In this document: piece by piece, positions 7,853 to 15,440 of the stretch
How the letters are laid out: each line of letters opens with the position of its first letter
Position numbering within the stretch: the first letter of the stretch is position 1
Assembly: GCA_002336915.1 (NCBI GenBank)
Contig: DDET01000001.1
Span: 1-35,028, forward strand
From: Bacteroidetes bacterium UBA1947
GTDB taxonomy: Bacteria > Bacteroidota > Bacteroidia > Chitinophagales > Chitinophagaceae
Length of the DNA: 35,028 nt
Direction of reading: 5' to 3'
The notes under the pieces: generated by a model
The model's database searches: none
Told to the model about the DNA's origin: nothing
What the model saw: the letters and a program-made list of their open reading frames with translations, nothing else
Position numbers and translations under genes: made by a program

Positions 7853-8554
7853 ATGAGTGCATTACGCATACACTGCCTGCAACACGTTTCTTTTGAAGAC
7901 CCGGGATGCATAAAAGACTGGATAAAAGAAAAAGGGCACGCAGTGACCTATACCCATCTATACAACGATGAAAAGCTACCCGCGGTGGATAACCTGGATA
8001 TGCTTATTATATTAGGTGGCCCTTTGAGTGTTAACGATGAGGAAGAATTTCCCTGGCTGAAAGAGGAGAAAGAATTCATAGCGGCCTGCATAGCGGCTGA
8101 TAAAAAAGTACTGGGCATCTGCCTGGGTGCCCAGCTGATCGCGGCTGCCCTTGGCAAGAAAGTGTATCCTAACAGGGAAAAAGAAATAGGCTGGTGGCCT
8201 GTTCAAATGGTGAAGGCAGGCATCATCCACCCTCTTTATCATACTTTGCCCGATACACAAACTTTTCTGCACTGGCATGGCGAGACATTCGATCTGCCTG
8301 ACGGCGCTATCCATATTTTTAAAAGCGAGGCTTGCACTAACCAGGGATTCCTGCTGAATGGCAAGGTGCTGGGCTTGCAATTCCATCCCGAGGCCAACCT
8401 GGACCTGGTGATGGATATGATCAGTAATGAGGGAAGAGAATTATCGGGCAAGAAATTCGCTCAATCGGAAGTTACGGTACGCAGCGGCACCCAGCACTGT
8501 AAACCGGCGAATGCTATTATGTTCCTGTTGATGGATTATTTGGCTACCGCCTGA
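7853..8554 (+). CDS. Class I glutamine amidotransferase (GMP synthase-like, stand-alone)
   Basis: The product is 233 residues from the ATG at 7853 (MSALRIHCLQHV); the frame is open for 24 more codons upstream but those residues do not resemble the family. The triad is visible: nucleophile C90 in GICLGAQLIAAALG, and H178 and E180 in GLQFHPEAN, with the oxyanion region ILGGPLSV. The overall pattern (HGETFDLP, then FKSEACTNQGF) matches the stand-alone YfeJ/GuaA-like amidotransferases whose acceptor is generally unknown; some cleave gamma-glutamyl compounds. No synthetase domain is attached. It overlaps the convergent flavoprotein gene by 11 bp at their 3' ends, so the two transcripts are antisense over their tails. 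Confidence 0.9.
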   Translation: MSALRIHCLQHVSFEDPGCIKDWIKEKGHAVTYTHLYNDEKLPAVDNLDMLIILGGPLSVNDEEEFPWLKEEKEFIAACIAADKKVLGICLGAQLIAAALGKKVYPNREKEIGWWPVQMVKAGIIHPLYHTLPDTQTFLHWHGETFDLPDGAIHIFKSEACTNQGFLLNGKVLGLQFHPEANLDLVMDMISNEGRELSGKKFAQSEVTVRSGTQHCKPANAIMFLLMDYLATA

Positions 8555-9758
8555 TCATAGAGTGCGCGGCTATCCAGCCACTGCTCCATGCGTGCTGGAA
8601 GTTATAACCGCCTGTGATGCCATCTGCTTCCAATATCTCGCCTGCAAAATATAAGCCGGGAACCAGCTTGCTTTCCATTGTTTGCGCGTTTACTTCGGAG
8701 GTACTCACACCACCGCAGGTTACAAACTCTTCTTTAAAGGTTGTCTTACCTTTGATGTGATAGATATCGCGCAGTAGTTTTTCAATTAATTTATTTTGCT
8801 GCGCGGCAGGCAGCTCGCCCCAACGAGTTTCCTCTTTTATCCCGCACTGCTGCAATTGATATTCCCAAAGTCTTCTTGGCAGATCGAAAGGGTTTTTGTG
8901 CTGTACCAACTGCTTGCCTTGCTCCCTACGGAGGTATTGTATCTGCTCGCGCATGTCATCATCCCTTACGTCTCCCAGCCAATTCACCACTATCTGAAAA
9001 TCGTAATTCTTTTCGTGGAGTTCGCGGGCTGCCCAGGCAGAACAGCGTAGTATCACCGGGCCGCTCATGCCCCAATGGGTAATAAGCAAGGGGCCGCGTT
9101 CAGAGATCTTTGCTCCTGATATTTTTACGCCGGCATCTGGTACGCTTAAGCCCATAAGCTCTGTAATGGGGTGTTTAGGCATATTGAAAGTGAATAGTGA
9201 AGGTACGGGTTCGTGTACCTCAAAGCCTAATTCCTGTATCCATTTATACTGTTCTATTTTAGGAAAACCACCTGAGGCGATCAGTATTTTATCTGCTTCG
9301 TATGTGCTTTTATCTGCGAAATGAATGATAAAGCCGGTCGCTGCTTTTTCTATTCTTTCTACGGATTTGTGATAGCGCACCTGTACCTGCTGCTTCATCA
9401 TTTCCTGCCAAATGGCATCAATGATAGTTTGGGAATTGTCGGTAACGGGGAACATGCGTCCGTCTGCTTCTGCTTTCAGTTTCACCCCGCGGCTTTCGAA
9501 CCAATCGATCGTGTTTTGCGGGCTGAATTGGTACAGGGTCTTGCGCAGTAATTGTTTGCCTCTTGGGTAGCGTGTTATCAGCTCCGGGATGTCGAAGCAG
9601 GCATGTGTAACATTACACCTTCCCCCACCCGATACCTTTACCTTTTGAAGCGCCTTGCTCGTTTTCTCAAACACTACAACTTCGTTACCGGCCTGTGCAG
9701 GTATATTGGCAGCCGCGAAACAGCCTGCCGCACCCGCCCCGATAATTGCTATTTTCAT
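8544..9758 (-). CDS. HI0933-family FAD-dependent oxidoreductase (BaiN-like)
   Basis: The product is 404 residues, typical of the family. It opens with the dinucleotide-binding motif MKIAIIGAGAAGCFAAANIP and an acidic end to the second strand (VVVFEKTSKALQKVKVSGGGRCNVTH), where SGGGRCNVTH is the HI0933 signature. ASGGFPKIEQYKWIQELGFEV and the C-terminal GGVSTSEVNAQTMESKLVPGLYFAGEILEADGITGGYNFQHAWSSG complete the FAD site. Members are cytosolic flavoproteins of mostly unassigned substrate; the gut bacterial BaiN relatives were proposed to act on bile acid intermediates, but that should not be transferred here. The start codon lies 17 bp after the malic enzyme stop, so the two are probably co-transcribed. 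Confidence 0.9.
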   Translation of the reverse strand: MKIAIIGAGAAGCFAAANIPAQAGNEVVVFEKTSKALQKVKVSGGGRCNVTHACFDIPELITRYPRGKQLLRKTLYQFSPQNTIDWFESRGVKLKAEADGRMFPVTDNSQTIIDAIWQEMMKQQVQVRYHKSVERIEKAATGFIIHFADKSTYEADKILIASGGFPKIEQYKWIQELGFEVHEPVPSLFTFNMPKHPITELMGLSVPDAGVKISGAKISERGPLLITHWGMSGPVILRCSAWAARELHEKNYDFQIVVNWLGDVRDDDMREQIQYLRREQGKQLVQHKNPFDLPRRLWEYQLQQCGIKEETRWGELPAAQQNKLIEKLLRDIYHIKGKTTFKEEFVTCGGVSTSEVNAQTMESKLVPGLYFAGEILEADGITGGYNFQHAWSSGWIAAHSMIRR

Positions 9759-9775
9759 TGCCGAGATCTCCGTTT

Positions 9776-12055
9776 TTAGCTATTGCCCGTTTTAGCCTGC
9801 GCATCCACAACGGCTATGGCTATCATATTCACAATCTGGCGGACACTGCTACCCAACTGCAATACATGCACCGGCTTGCGCATACCCAATAGTATTGGCC
9901 CCACAGCCTCTGCTCCGCCTACCTCCTGCAAGAGGTGATAAGCGATATTGCCAGCAGCAAGGTTGGGGAATATCAGCACATTCGGCGACTCATTCACAAG
10001 ATCGGAGAAGGGATAATTTTCTCTTAGCAAGTCCTTGTTGAATGCAAGGCCGGCCTGTATCTCACCATCTATAACCAGGTCGGGCCGGAGGGCTTTTACC
10101 TTTGCTGCCGCATTACGCACCAATATAGCCTCGGGCGATGAGCTACTGCCGAAGTTGGAGTAGGACAACATAGCGATACGCGGCTTGATATTAAAGTGTT
10201 CTACCGTCTTTGCAGTCATCAAAGTAATATCGACCAATTCATCTTCAGTAGGATTGAAATTCACAGTCGTATCGGCAAAAAAGAGAGGCCCCTTTTTAGT
10301 CAGCATTATATACATACCTGCCACACGCTTTACACCTTCTTCGGTACCAATGATCTCCAATGCAGGGCGCAGGGTATCAGGGTACTGCCTTGTAAGGCCC
10401 GAGATGAAAGCATCGGCCTCGCCGGTCTCCACCATCATGGTTCCATAATAGGGCCTTTCCCTCATTATTTTGCGGGCCTCGTACATGTTAAAGCCGCGGC
10501 GCTTACGCTTTTCAAAAAAGAGTTCACCGTATTCGCAACGCTTCTTCTCCGTATTATCGTCTTTAGGGTCTATGATCATAACGTTGGGCAATTGCAGTCC
10601 GTTCTCCGTTATCATGTCACGGATCTTGCGTTCATTGCCTAATAATATAGGAATGCAGAATCCTTCATCTTTCGCCACCTGTGCAGCCTTCAGTATCTTG
10701 ATATTTTCCGAATCGGCAAATACTACACGTTTAGGGTTTTGCTTCGCTTTATTGAGTGTAAAGCGCAGTATGTTATCATCGGAGCCCAGTCTGCGATACA
10801 GCGTAGCCTCGTAAGCGTCCCAATCTGTTATGGGTTGTTTTGCCACGCCGCTATCCATAGCGGCCTTTGCTACTGCCGGCGATACCTTCATTAGCAGACG
10901 TGGATCGATCGGCTTAGGGATGATGTAAGTGGGGCTGAAGAACATCCTGGTTTCATCGTAGGCAGCGCTTACAATATCGGGTACCGGTTCTTTGGCAAGT
11001 GCCGCTAATGCTTTTACGGCAGCCAGCTTCATTTCTTCATTTATTGCCGTAGCCCTTACATCGAGCGCGCCCCTGAATATAAAGGGAAAACCAAGGACAT
11101 TATTTACCTGGTTCGGATAGTCGCTTCGGCCGGTGGCCATGATAATATCCGGCCTTGCAGCTATTGCAGTTTCATAAGGTATCTCAGGATCAGGATTTGC
11201 GAGTGCAAAAACGATGGGCTTGTTAGCCATACCCTGTATCATTTCAGCATTCAGAATATTACCTTTCGAAAGGCCGATGAATACATCAGCACCTTTCATA
11301 GCTTCTCCAAGGCTCATATCATTGACGTCCTTGGCAAACATCTCTTTGTACTCGTCAAGGTCCTGGCGCGATGTAGTTATGAGCCCTTTACTGTCGAACA
11401 TAAAGATGTTTTTCACGTTCGCCCCCAATGCGATATATATTTTGCAGCAGGAAATAGCCGATGCCCCTGCGCCGCTTACTACAAACTTCACATCACCAAT
11501 TTTCTTTTCCACCAGTTCCAGGGCATTCAACAAGGCTGCACCCGATATTATCGCTGTACCATGCTGATCGTCATGCATCAGGGGGATATTCATCTCCGCC
11601 TTGAGCCTTTTTTCTATCTCGAAACATTCAGGGGCCTTAATATCCTCAAGATTGATACCCCCGAAGGTGGGTTCCAGGGCTTTTACAACCTGTACAAATT
11701 CTTCTACTCCTTTCACATTCAGCTCGATATCAAACACATCTATATCGGCAAAAATCTTGAAGAGTAAACCCTTCCCCTCCATTACGGGCTTCGAGGCTTC
11801 AGGACCTATGTCGCCAAGGCCTAAAACAGCTGTACCATTACTAATAACAGCTACCAGGTTGCCTTTTGCAGTGTATTTATATACATTTTCAACGTTGTCG
11901 TGTATCTCTTTACAAGGTTCGGCTACGCCCGGCGAATATGCCAGAGCAAGATCTCTTTGGGTTTTAGTTTCTTTTGTGGGTATTACTTCTATCTTTCCAG
12001 GCCTTCCTTTCTCATGGTATTCCAGTGCATCTTCTTTTCTGATCAGTTGTGCCAT
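9776..12055 (-). CDS. maeB: NADP-dependent malic enzyme with C-terminal phosphotransacetylase-like domain
   Basis: The product is 759 residues, the usual size of MaeB. Residues about 1-150 form the malic N-terminal domain (YSPGVAEPCKEI, GNLVAVISNGTAVLGLGDIG, MEGKGLLFKIFADIDVFDIE). The divalent metal and malate-binding segment is GINLEDIKAPECFEIE followed by MHDDQHGTAII. The cofactor-binding Rossmann part is VVSGAGASAISCCKIYIALG. From about residue 430 the PTA_PTB domain follows (RVVFADSENIKILKAAQ, GLTRQYPDTLRPALEI, SNFGSSSSPEAILVRNA); in MaeB this domain is regulatory and binds acetyl-CoA rather than catalysing transfer. The enzyme oxidatively decarboxylates malate to pyruvate and makes NADPH in the cytoplasm. 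A 14-bp palindrome lies 38 bp upstream of the start. Confidence 0.95.
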   Translation of the reverse strand: MAQLIRKEDALEYHEKGRPGKIEVIPTKETKTQRDLALAYSPGVAEPCKEIHDNVENVYKYTAKGNLVAVISNGTAVLGLGDIGPEASKPVMEGKGLLFKIFADIDVFDIELNVKGVEEFVQVVKALEPTFGGINLEDIKAPECFEIEKRLKAEMNIPLMHDDQHGTAIISGAALLNALELVEKKIGDVKFVVSGAGASAISCCKIYIALGANVKNIFMFDSKGLITTSRQDLDEYKEMFAKDVNDMSLGEAMKGADVFIGLSKGNILNAEMIQGMANKPIVFALANPDPEIPYETAIAARPDIIMATGRSDYPNQVNNVLGFPFIFRGALDVRATAINEEMKLAAVKALAALAKEPVPDIVSAAYDETRMFFSPTYIIPKPIDPRLLMKVSPAVAKAAMDSGVAKQPITDWDAYEATLYRRLGSDDNILRFTLNKAKQNPKRVVFADSENIKILKAAQVAKDEGFCIPILLGNERKIRDMITENGLQLPNVMIIDPKDDNTEKKRCEYGELFFEKRKRRGFNMYEARKIMRERPYYGTMMVETGEADAFISGLTRQYPDTLRPALEIIGTEEGVKRVAGMYIMLTKKGPLFFADTTVNFNPTEDELVDITLMTAKTVEHFNIKPRIAMLSYSNFGSSSSPEAILVRNAAAKVKALRPDLVIDGEIQAGLAFNKDLLRENYPFSDLVNESPNVLIFPNLAAGNIAYHLLQEVGGAEAVGPILLGMRKPVHVLQLGSSVRQIVNMIAIAVVDAQAKTGNS

Positions 12056-12092
12056 CTTGCTTTTTTTGGGAGGGGTAAGTTACAAAATACTA

Positions 12093-12106
12093 TTGTAGAA
12101 CTACAA
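12093..12106 (-). promoter_or_regulatory. Palindromic operator candidate upstream of maeB
   Basis: A perfect palindrome, TTGTAG-AA-CTACAA, sits 38-51 bp upstream of the malic enzyme ATG. On the minus strand it is followed by TAGTATTTTG, close to the TAnnTTTG -7 element, so the palindrome would overlap the promoter. The regulator is not identifiable. Confidence 0.4.
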
Positions 12107-12202
12107 CCGAGCGACCATCATATAAAAAATGACGCATGCCGGGCGCAGTCTTCGAAAGTTTTATTTAATTTTTTTACCATAATTGAAAGTTTGGCACGAA
12201 AT

Positions 12203-12233
12203 TTCCGGTATACTTTCTAAACGATTCCGGTAT
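12203..12233 (+). promoter_or_regulatory. Direct repeat TTCCGGTAT overlapping a start codon
   Basis: TTCCGGTAT occurs at 12203-12211 and again at 12225-12233, exactly 22 bp apart (about two helical turns). The second copy runs into the ATG at 12232. A TTTG at 12190-12193 and TATACTTT at 12209-12216 resemble weak promoter elements around the first copy. This could be a repressor site or chance. Confidence 0.3.
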
Positions 12234-12780
12234 GGAATACTATCACACAACAGAAAGCCAGGCGAAAACTATAGCCAACAGCCTGAAGTACAGCATTACA
12301 GGCAGCTCCGTTGAGGATGCTGAAGACCTTTTTGTCTATGCCAAGAACAGCTTATTAAGCGTGAATAACTGGAAACAGTACAGCCCTGCTATTAACACAT
12401 CCTTTGAACTGACCAATAATAATGGTTACGTGCTTCACCGCCGTGCACATACGGGAGATAATATACGGGTGTCATCGCCCGACGGGACAACCTGCTGGCT
12501 TCACATTGACTCCATTGTATACGATGACTACCCGGATGCCGGAACAGAAAGTATTGCGATCAACCTTGTACCCTGCGGCAATAGCCTTAGTGTAGGCCCG
12601 GGGGGCCAGGTGCGTATAGACCTTGAATCGCTAGAACACCAATCTGTATTTACCTTCGCAATTGAACGCTCAGGTATACACCTTAGCACCCTATGCAGTG
12701 GCGCTGAAGACCTGCTCGCATTGCCGGCGGAGCAACTGCAAAACCTGATCAGCGGCTTTATTGATTTTGAGGAGAAGTAA
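12232..12780 (+). CDS. Hypothetical protein, 182 residues
   Basis: I do not recognise a family. The protein is soluble, with no signal peptide or membrane segment. It begins MEYYHTTESQAKTIANSLKY and is mildly acidic. The middle (YVLHRRAHTGDNIRVSSPDGTTCWLHIDSIVYDDYPDAGTESIAINLVPCG) looks beta-rich, and the end (GAEDLLALPAEQLQNLISGFIDFEEK) looks helical. The reading frame is complete, with codon use like its neighbours and a plausible promoter region. It stops only 4 bp before the stop of the convergent gene at 12785, an arrangement that supports both being real. Function is unknown. Confidence 0.7.
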   Translation: MEYYHTTESQAKTIANSLKYSITGSSVEDAEDLFVYAKNSLLSVNNWKQYSPAINTSFELTNNNGYVLHRRAHTGDNIRVSSPDGTTCWLHIDSIVYDDYPDAGTESIAINLVPCGNSLSVGPGGQVRIDLESLEHQSVFTFAIERSGIHLSTLCSGAEDLLALPAEQLQNLISGFIDFEEK

Positions 12781-12784
12781 CGAA

Positions 12785-13282
12785 TCAATGTTGTTCGGCG
12801 AAGGCCTTAATTTCGCGGAGTATCCTTTTCCCAAAGGTGTCTTTTATGCGTTCTCCGTCCGCCTCATTATAGTCTTTGTTAACCCCCCGCCAGTTCCCAA
12901 TTTTCAAACCATCATTTACGGCATCAAAGGCAAAAGTGGCGTGAGTCGAATCGATCGGCTTTATCCATGTCTTTATCACCTGGTTTTCCCTTGTGTAGTA
13001 AAAATAAGCATGGTACCAGTAGTCGCTTTTACCCCTTGGCCCATCGAGCAGTTGGCCTGTTTTGCCCCCGGGCATTCGCAAACTGTCCGGCACAGCATAT
13101 TCAGGATGTAATTTTTTGAATGTATATATCGCTCCTATTACTTTTTGGGCACTGGCATCTATCCTGTATTCTTCCCCATAAGGGTAGCTAACAGAGGAAG
13201 CCACATTCACCAGTTTATAGAACGAGACTATCAGCACAGCTGCAATAACTACATATACTATCCATTGAGTTTGCCTGCTCAT
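12785..13282 (-). CDS. Membrane-anchored hypothetical protein, 165 residues
   Basis: Translation from the ATG at 13282 gives MSRQTQWIVYVVIAAVLIVSFYKLVNV, a short basic leader and a single N-terminal membrane segment; another ATG two codons upstream (13288) is equally possible. The rest is a hydrophilic domain likely facing the periplasm, with aromatic-rich stretches (KSDYWYHAYFYYTRENQVIKTWIKP and IGNWRGVNKDYNEADGERIKDTF). I do not recognise a named family. There is no lipobox or sorting tail. It is convergent with the 182-residue orphan (4 bp between stops) and divergent from the histidine kinase, so it is a single-gene unit. A periplasmic sensing role next to the kinase would be speculation. 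Confidence 0.65.
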   Translation of the reverse strand: MSRQTQWIVYVVIAAVLIVSFYKLVNVASSVSYPYGEEYRIDASAQKVIGAIYTFKKLHPEYAVPDSLRMPGGKTGQLLDGPRGKSDYWYHAYFYYTRENQVIKTWIKPIDSTHATFAFDAVNDGLKIGNWRGVNKDYNEADGERIKDTFGKRILREIKAFAEQH

Positions 13283-13415
13283 AAGCATTTTTTGCGTTTT
13301 GTATTTTCGTGGGATAGCTCTTTATGCCTCGTTCTACAGCATTAAAATACTGATAATAACTTAGACCTGCAATACCAGCCCTATTATATCATTTTAAACA
13401 AAGTATAGATTTAAA

Positions 13416-13474
13416 ATTACCCCCGATATCCTGAAAAATTCTTAATCTTGTATCCATTAATCCAGGGGGGTAAT
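13416..13474 (+). promoter_or_regulatory. Inverted repeat enclosing the start region of a histidine kinase gene
   Basis: ATTACCCCC (13416-13424) is the exact reverse complement of GGGGGTAAT (13466-13474). The right arm contains the G-rich leader and the first two bases of the ATG at 13473. If both arms are transcribed, the start codon would be paired. TAATCTTG (13443-13450) between the arms is one base off the TAnnTTTG element, in which case the left arm would lie outside the transcript and the repeat would be a DNA site. Confidence 0.35.
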
Positions 13475-14798
13475 GCAATTCTATTTTTTCAGATCACCAG
13501 ACAAAGCTTACTCATCTTTGTTCCGCAAATTTGCTGTGGAACAGAATGTAGCTACGGCGCGCGTGCTATCTATAGTAACACTTATCATTAGTTCAAGTAT
13601 ACTTTGCAGTACGCTTTTTATTGATTACGACGCGATCGTGCCCAATTATTCCAAACACAGGCCGGGCACCTTTCTTCTCTGCGCTTCAGCACTATATTAT
13701 CTCTCTTTTTTTATTCTGAAAAAAGTAAACTTTAAATATGCTGCTGCGCTCAGGCAATTCTTTAGCCTTGCTTATGCTATGTCATTGCTTAGTGCCAGCA
13801 TGTGGCTAACCTTCCTGGCCCAGAACAATCCTAAGAATACCATGGCATTTTTATTAATGGGCATTTTCACCGTTAGCGTTCTTTGGGTGCTTGAGGCATG
13901 GGAGAGTGTTGTCCTTATGCTACTAACCCTTGGTGTTTTTTACTTTGGCCTGCAGTATTTCCAGACTGATCCCGCGAGTCTCTTCCAGAACTATGTTTTG
14001 GCGGCTGTATTGGTCGTTATATTCTTTTCCGTTTCCAGGGTTATTTATTCTTACCACTACAACTACTTTTTACAAATGAAACTGGTGGAGCAGAAGAACC
14101 GCGAGATCAGCCTTATCAACAGCAACCAGCAAAGTATAATCAATGTAGTAGGACACGACCTTCGTAATCCTTTAAACAATATAATAGGCGTAACACAATT
14201 GCTCCAGGATGCCGGCACTACTGAGGAGGAAAGGCATGAATATTACACACATATTCTTAATGCTGCGCGCGATGCTGACCATATTATCCATGACCTTGTG
14301 GATATAGCAAGCGGGCATGAAAAAGAACTGCAAAAAACGGAAGTATGCCTCAACGAGCTGCTAAGGTCCCTGCATATCGAGTGGCAACATCGTATGCCAA
14401 ACGGGCAGTCGCTTGTGTTCAATGAACCACTTTCGATCATAAATGCCTATATACATCCCAACAAGATGCGGCGGGTACTTAATAATCTTATCAATAATGC
14501 AACTAAATTCACTCCAAAAGACGGCATCATCACAATAGAGCTAAAAAAGCTGGAGGATAAGATACGCATATCTGTAAATGACAATGGTATTGGCATACCC
14601 CTCGAACTGCAGCCATTTCTTTTTGACCGCTTTAGCCGTGCCGGCCGCGTAGGGCTTAACGGCGAGAGATCGCATGGCCTGGGCCTAAGCATCTGCATGC
14701 AGCTGGTAGAAGAACATGATGGGAAGTTATCACTTGAGAGCAAGGAAAAAGAAGGCGCTACATTCCACATCGATATTCCCGGCGGGGTATTAGCTTAA
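13473..14798 (+). CDS. Membrane sensor histidine kinase (HisKA/HATPase_c)
   Basis: The product is 441 residues. Six hydrophobic segments span about residues 30-195 (VLSIVTLIISSSILCSTLFI, TFLLCASALYYLSFFIL, AFLLMGIFTVSVLWVL and VVLMLLTLGVFYFGL are clear), with no obvious periplasmic sensor domain. A short helix then leads to the HisKA box with H228 (NVVGHDLRNPLNNIIGVTQLL). The ATPase domain has an N box (RRVLNNLINNATKFTP), G1 (DNGIGIP), F box (FLFDRFSRAGR) and G2 (HGLGLSICMQLVEEHDG). All catalytic elements are present. No receiver domain is fused and no response regulator is adjacent, so this is an orphan kinase in this window. The last 9 bp overlap the 3' end of dps on the opposite strand. 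Confidence 0.93.
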   Translation: MQFYFFRSPDKAYSSLFRKFAVEQNVATARVLSIVTLIISSSILCSTLFIDYDAIVPNYSKHRPGTFLLCASALYYLSFFILKKVNFKYAAALRQFFSLAYAMSLLSASMWLTFLAQNNPKNTMAFLLMGIFTVSVLWVLEAWESVVLMLLTLGVFYFGLQYFQTDPASLFQNYVLAAVLVVIFFSVSRVIYSYHYNYFLQMKLVEQKNREISLINSNQQSIINVVGHDLRNPLNNIIGVTQLLQDAGTTEEERHEYYTHILNAARDADHIIHDLVDIASGHEKELQKTEVCLNELLRSLHIEWQHRMPNGQSLVFNEPLSIINAYIHPNKMRRVLNNLINNATKFTPKDGIITIELKKLEDKIRISVNDNGIGIPLELQPFLFDRFSRAGRVGLNGERSHGLGLSICMQLVEEHDGKLSLESKEKEGATFHIDIPGGVLA

Positions 14799-15266
14799 GT
14801 AGGAAGAATACATCCATACCAGCTTTTCCTGCTCTTGTATATAGGTGCTCATCAAGGCATTAGTACCCTCGTCATTTGCCTCTGCGGAAAACCGGAGTAT
14901 CTCCCTTTGTATCGGCAATATCGTTGCAAAGGCATCAAGGATGTGCTTCACAGCTTTTTTGCCCTCACTTACATTTAATGTCTCTTTAACATCCGCCTCC
15001 TTGAGGTAAGCACCGTAGCTGTGTATTGGTGTATGGCTCAATGTCAATATGCGTTCAGCGATCTCATCCACTTTCAGCTGCAGGCTATTGTATAGTTCTT
15101 CGAATTTCAGGTGCAATTCAAAAAATTTATCGCCCTTGATATTCCAATGATACCCACGGGTATTGATATAAAACATCTGGTAGTTAGCCAATAAATTATT
15201 CAGCTGAGCGGCAAGCTTAGCACTGGCTTTAGTTTCGAGCCCTATTGATGAAAGTTCTTTTTTCAT
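14790..15266 (-). CDS. dps: Dps family ferritin-like DNA-protection protein
   Basis: The product is 158 residues from the ATG at 15266 (MKKELSSIGLE); an in-frame ATG far upstream adds 33 unrelated residues. The conserved ferroxidase region is NTRGYHWNIKGDKFFELHLKFEELY followed by VDEIAERIL. The dimer-interface ligands correspond to H40, H52, D67 and E71 in the classical Dps pattern. Dps forms a 12-subunit cytoplasmic shell that oxidises and stores Fe(II) using hydrogen peroxide, protecting DNA. The N-terminus has only a short lysine tail, so DNA binding is not assured. An exact TAnnTTTG element lies just upstream of the start codon. Its tail overlaps the convergent kinase by 9 bp. Confidence 0.93.
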   Translation of the reverse strand: MKKELSSIGLETKASAKLAAQLNNLLANYQMFYINTRGYHWNIKGDKFFELHLKFEELYNSLQLKVDEIAERILTLSHTPIHSYGAYLKEADVKETLNVSEGKKAVKHILDAFATILPIQREILRFSAEANDEGTNALMSTYIQEQEKLVWMYSSYLS

Positions 15267-15282
15267 AATGTCCTGTTTGAGA

Positions 15283-15290
15283 CAAATGTA
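15283..15290 (-). promoter_or_regulatory. -7 promoter element of dps
   Basis: On the minus strand this reads TACATTTG, an exact TAnnTTTG match 16 bp upstream of the dps ATG, giving a very short leader. No good TTTG is visible at the expected -33 distance, as might be expected for an activator-dependent stress promoter. Confidence 0.45.
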
Positions 15291-15390
15291 CAGGCAGAAA
15301 TCGAACCGGGGAATGATACAGGTATCCAAAAAATCGATATTGTAATAATAAAGATCATTGTTCATGTTACTGGCATAAATTTTTAATGAC

Positions 15391-15430
15391 TTTTATGTCC
15401 CCGCAACAAGACCGGGGTGGTACCATAAAA
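15391..15430 (+). promoter_or_regulatory. 5'-leader hairpin before a T9SS cargo gene
   Basis: An outer stem TTTTATG/CATAAAA (15391-15397 with 15424-15430) encloses an inner stem CCCCG/CGGGG (15399-15403 with 15413-15417). It ends 10 bp before the ATG at 15441. TAAATTTT at 15376-15383 is one base off the TAnnTTTG element and would start transcription near the base of this hairpin. It is probably a 5' mRNA structure affecting stability or translation (inference). Confidence 0.4.
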
Positions 15431-15440
15431 AAGAAACACC

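Noticed and set aside
9981..12098. Several long plus-strand reading frames opposite maeB
   Set aside because: They lie wholly within a well-supported malic enzyme gene, have low-complexity serine/phenylalanine/leucine-rich translations and no family features.
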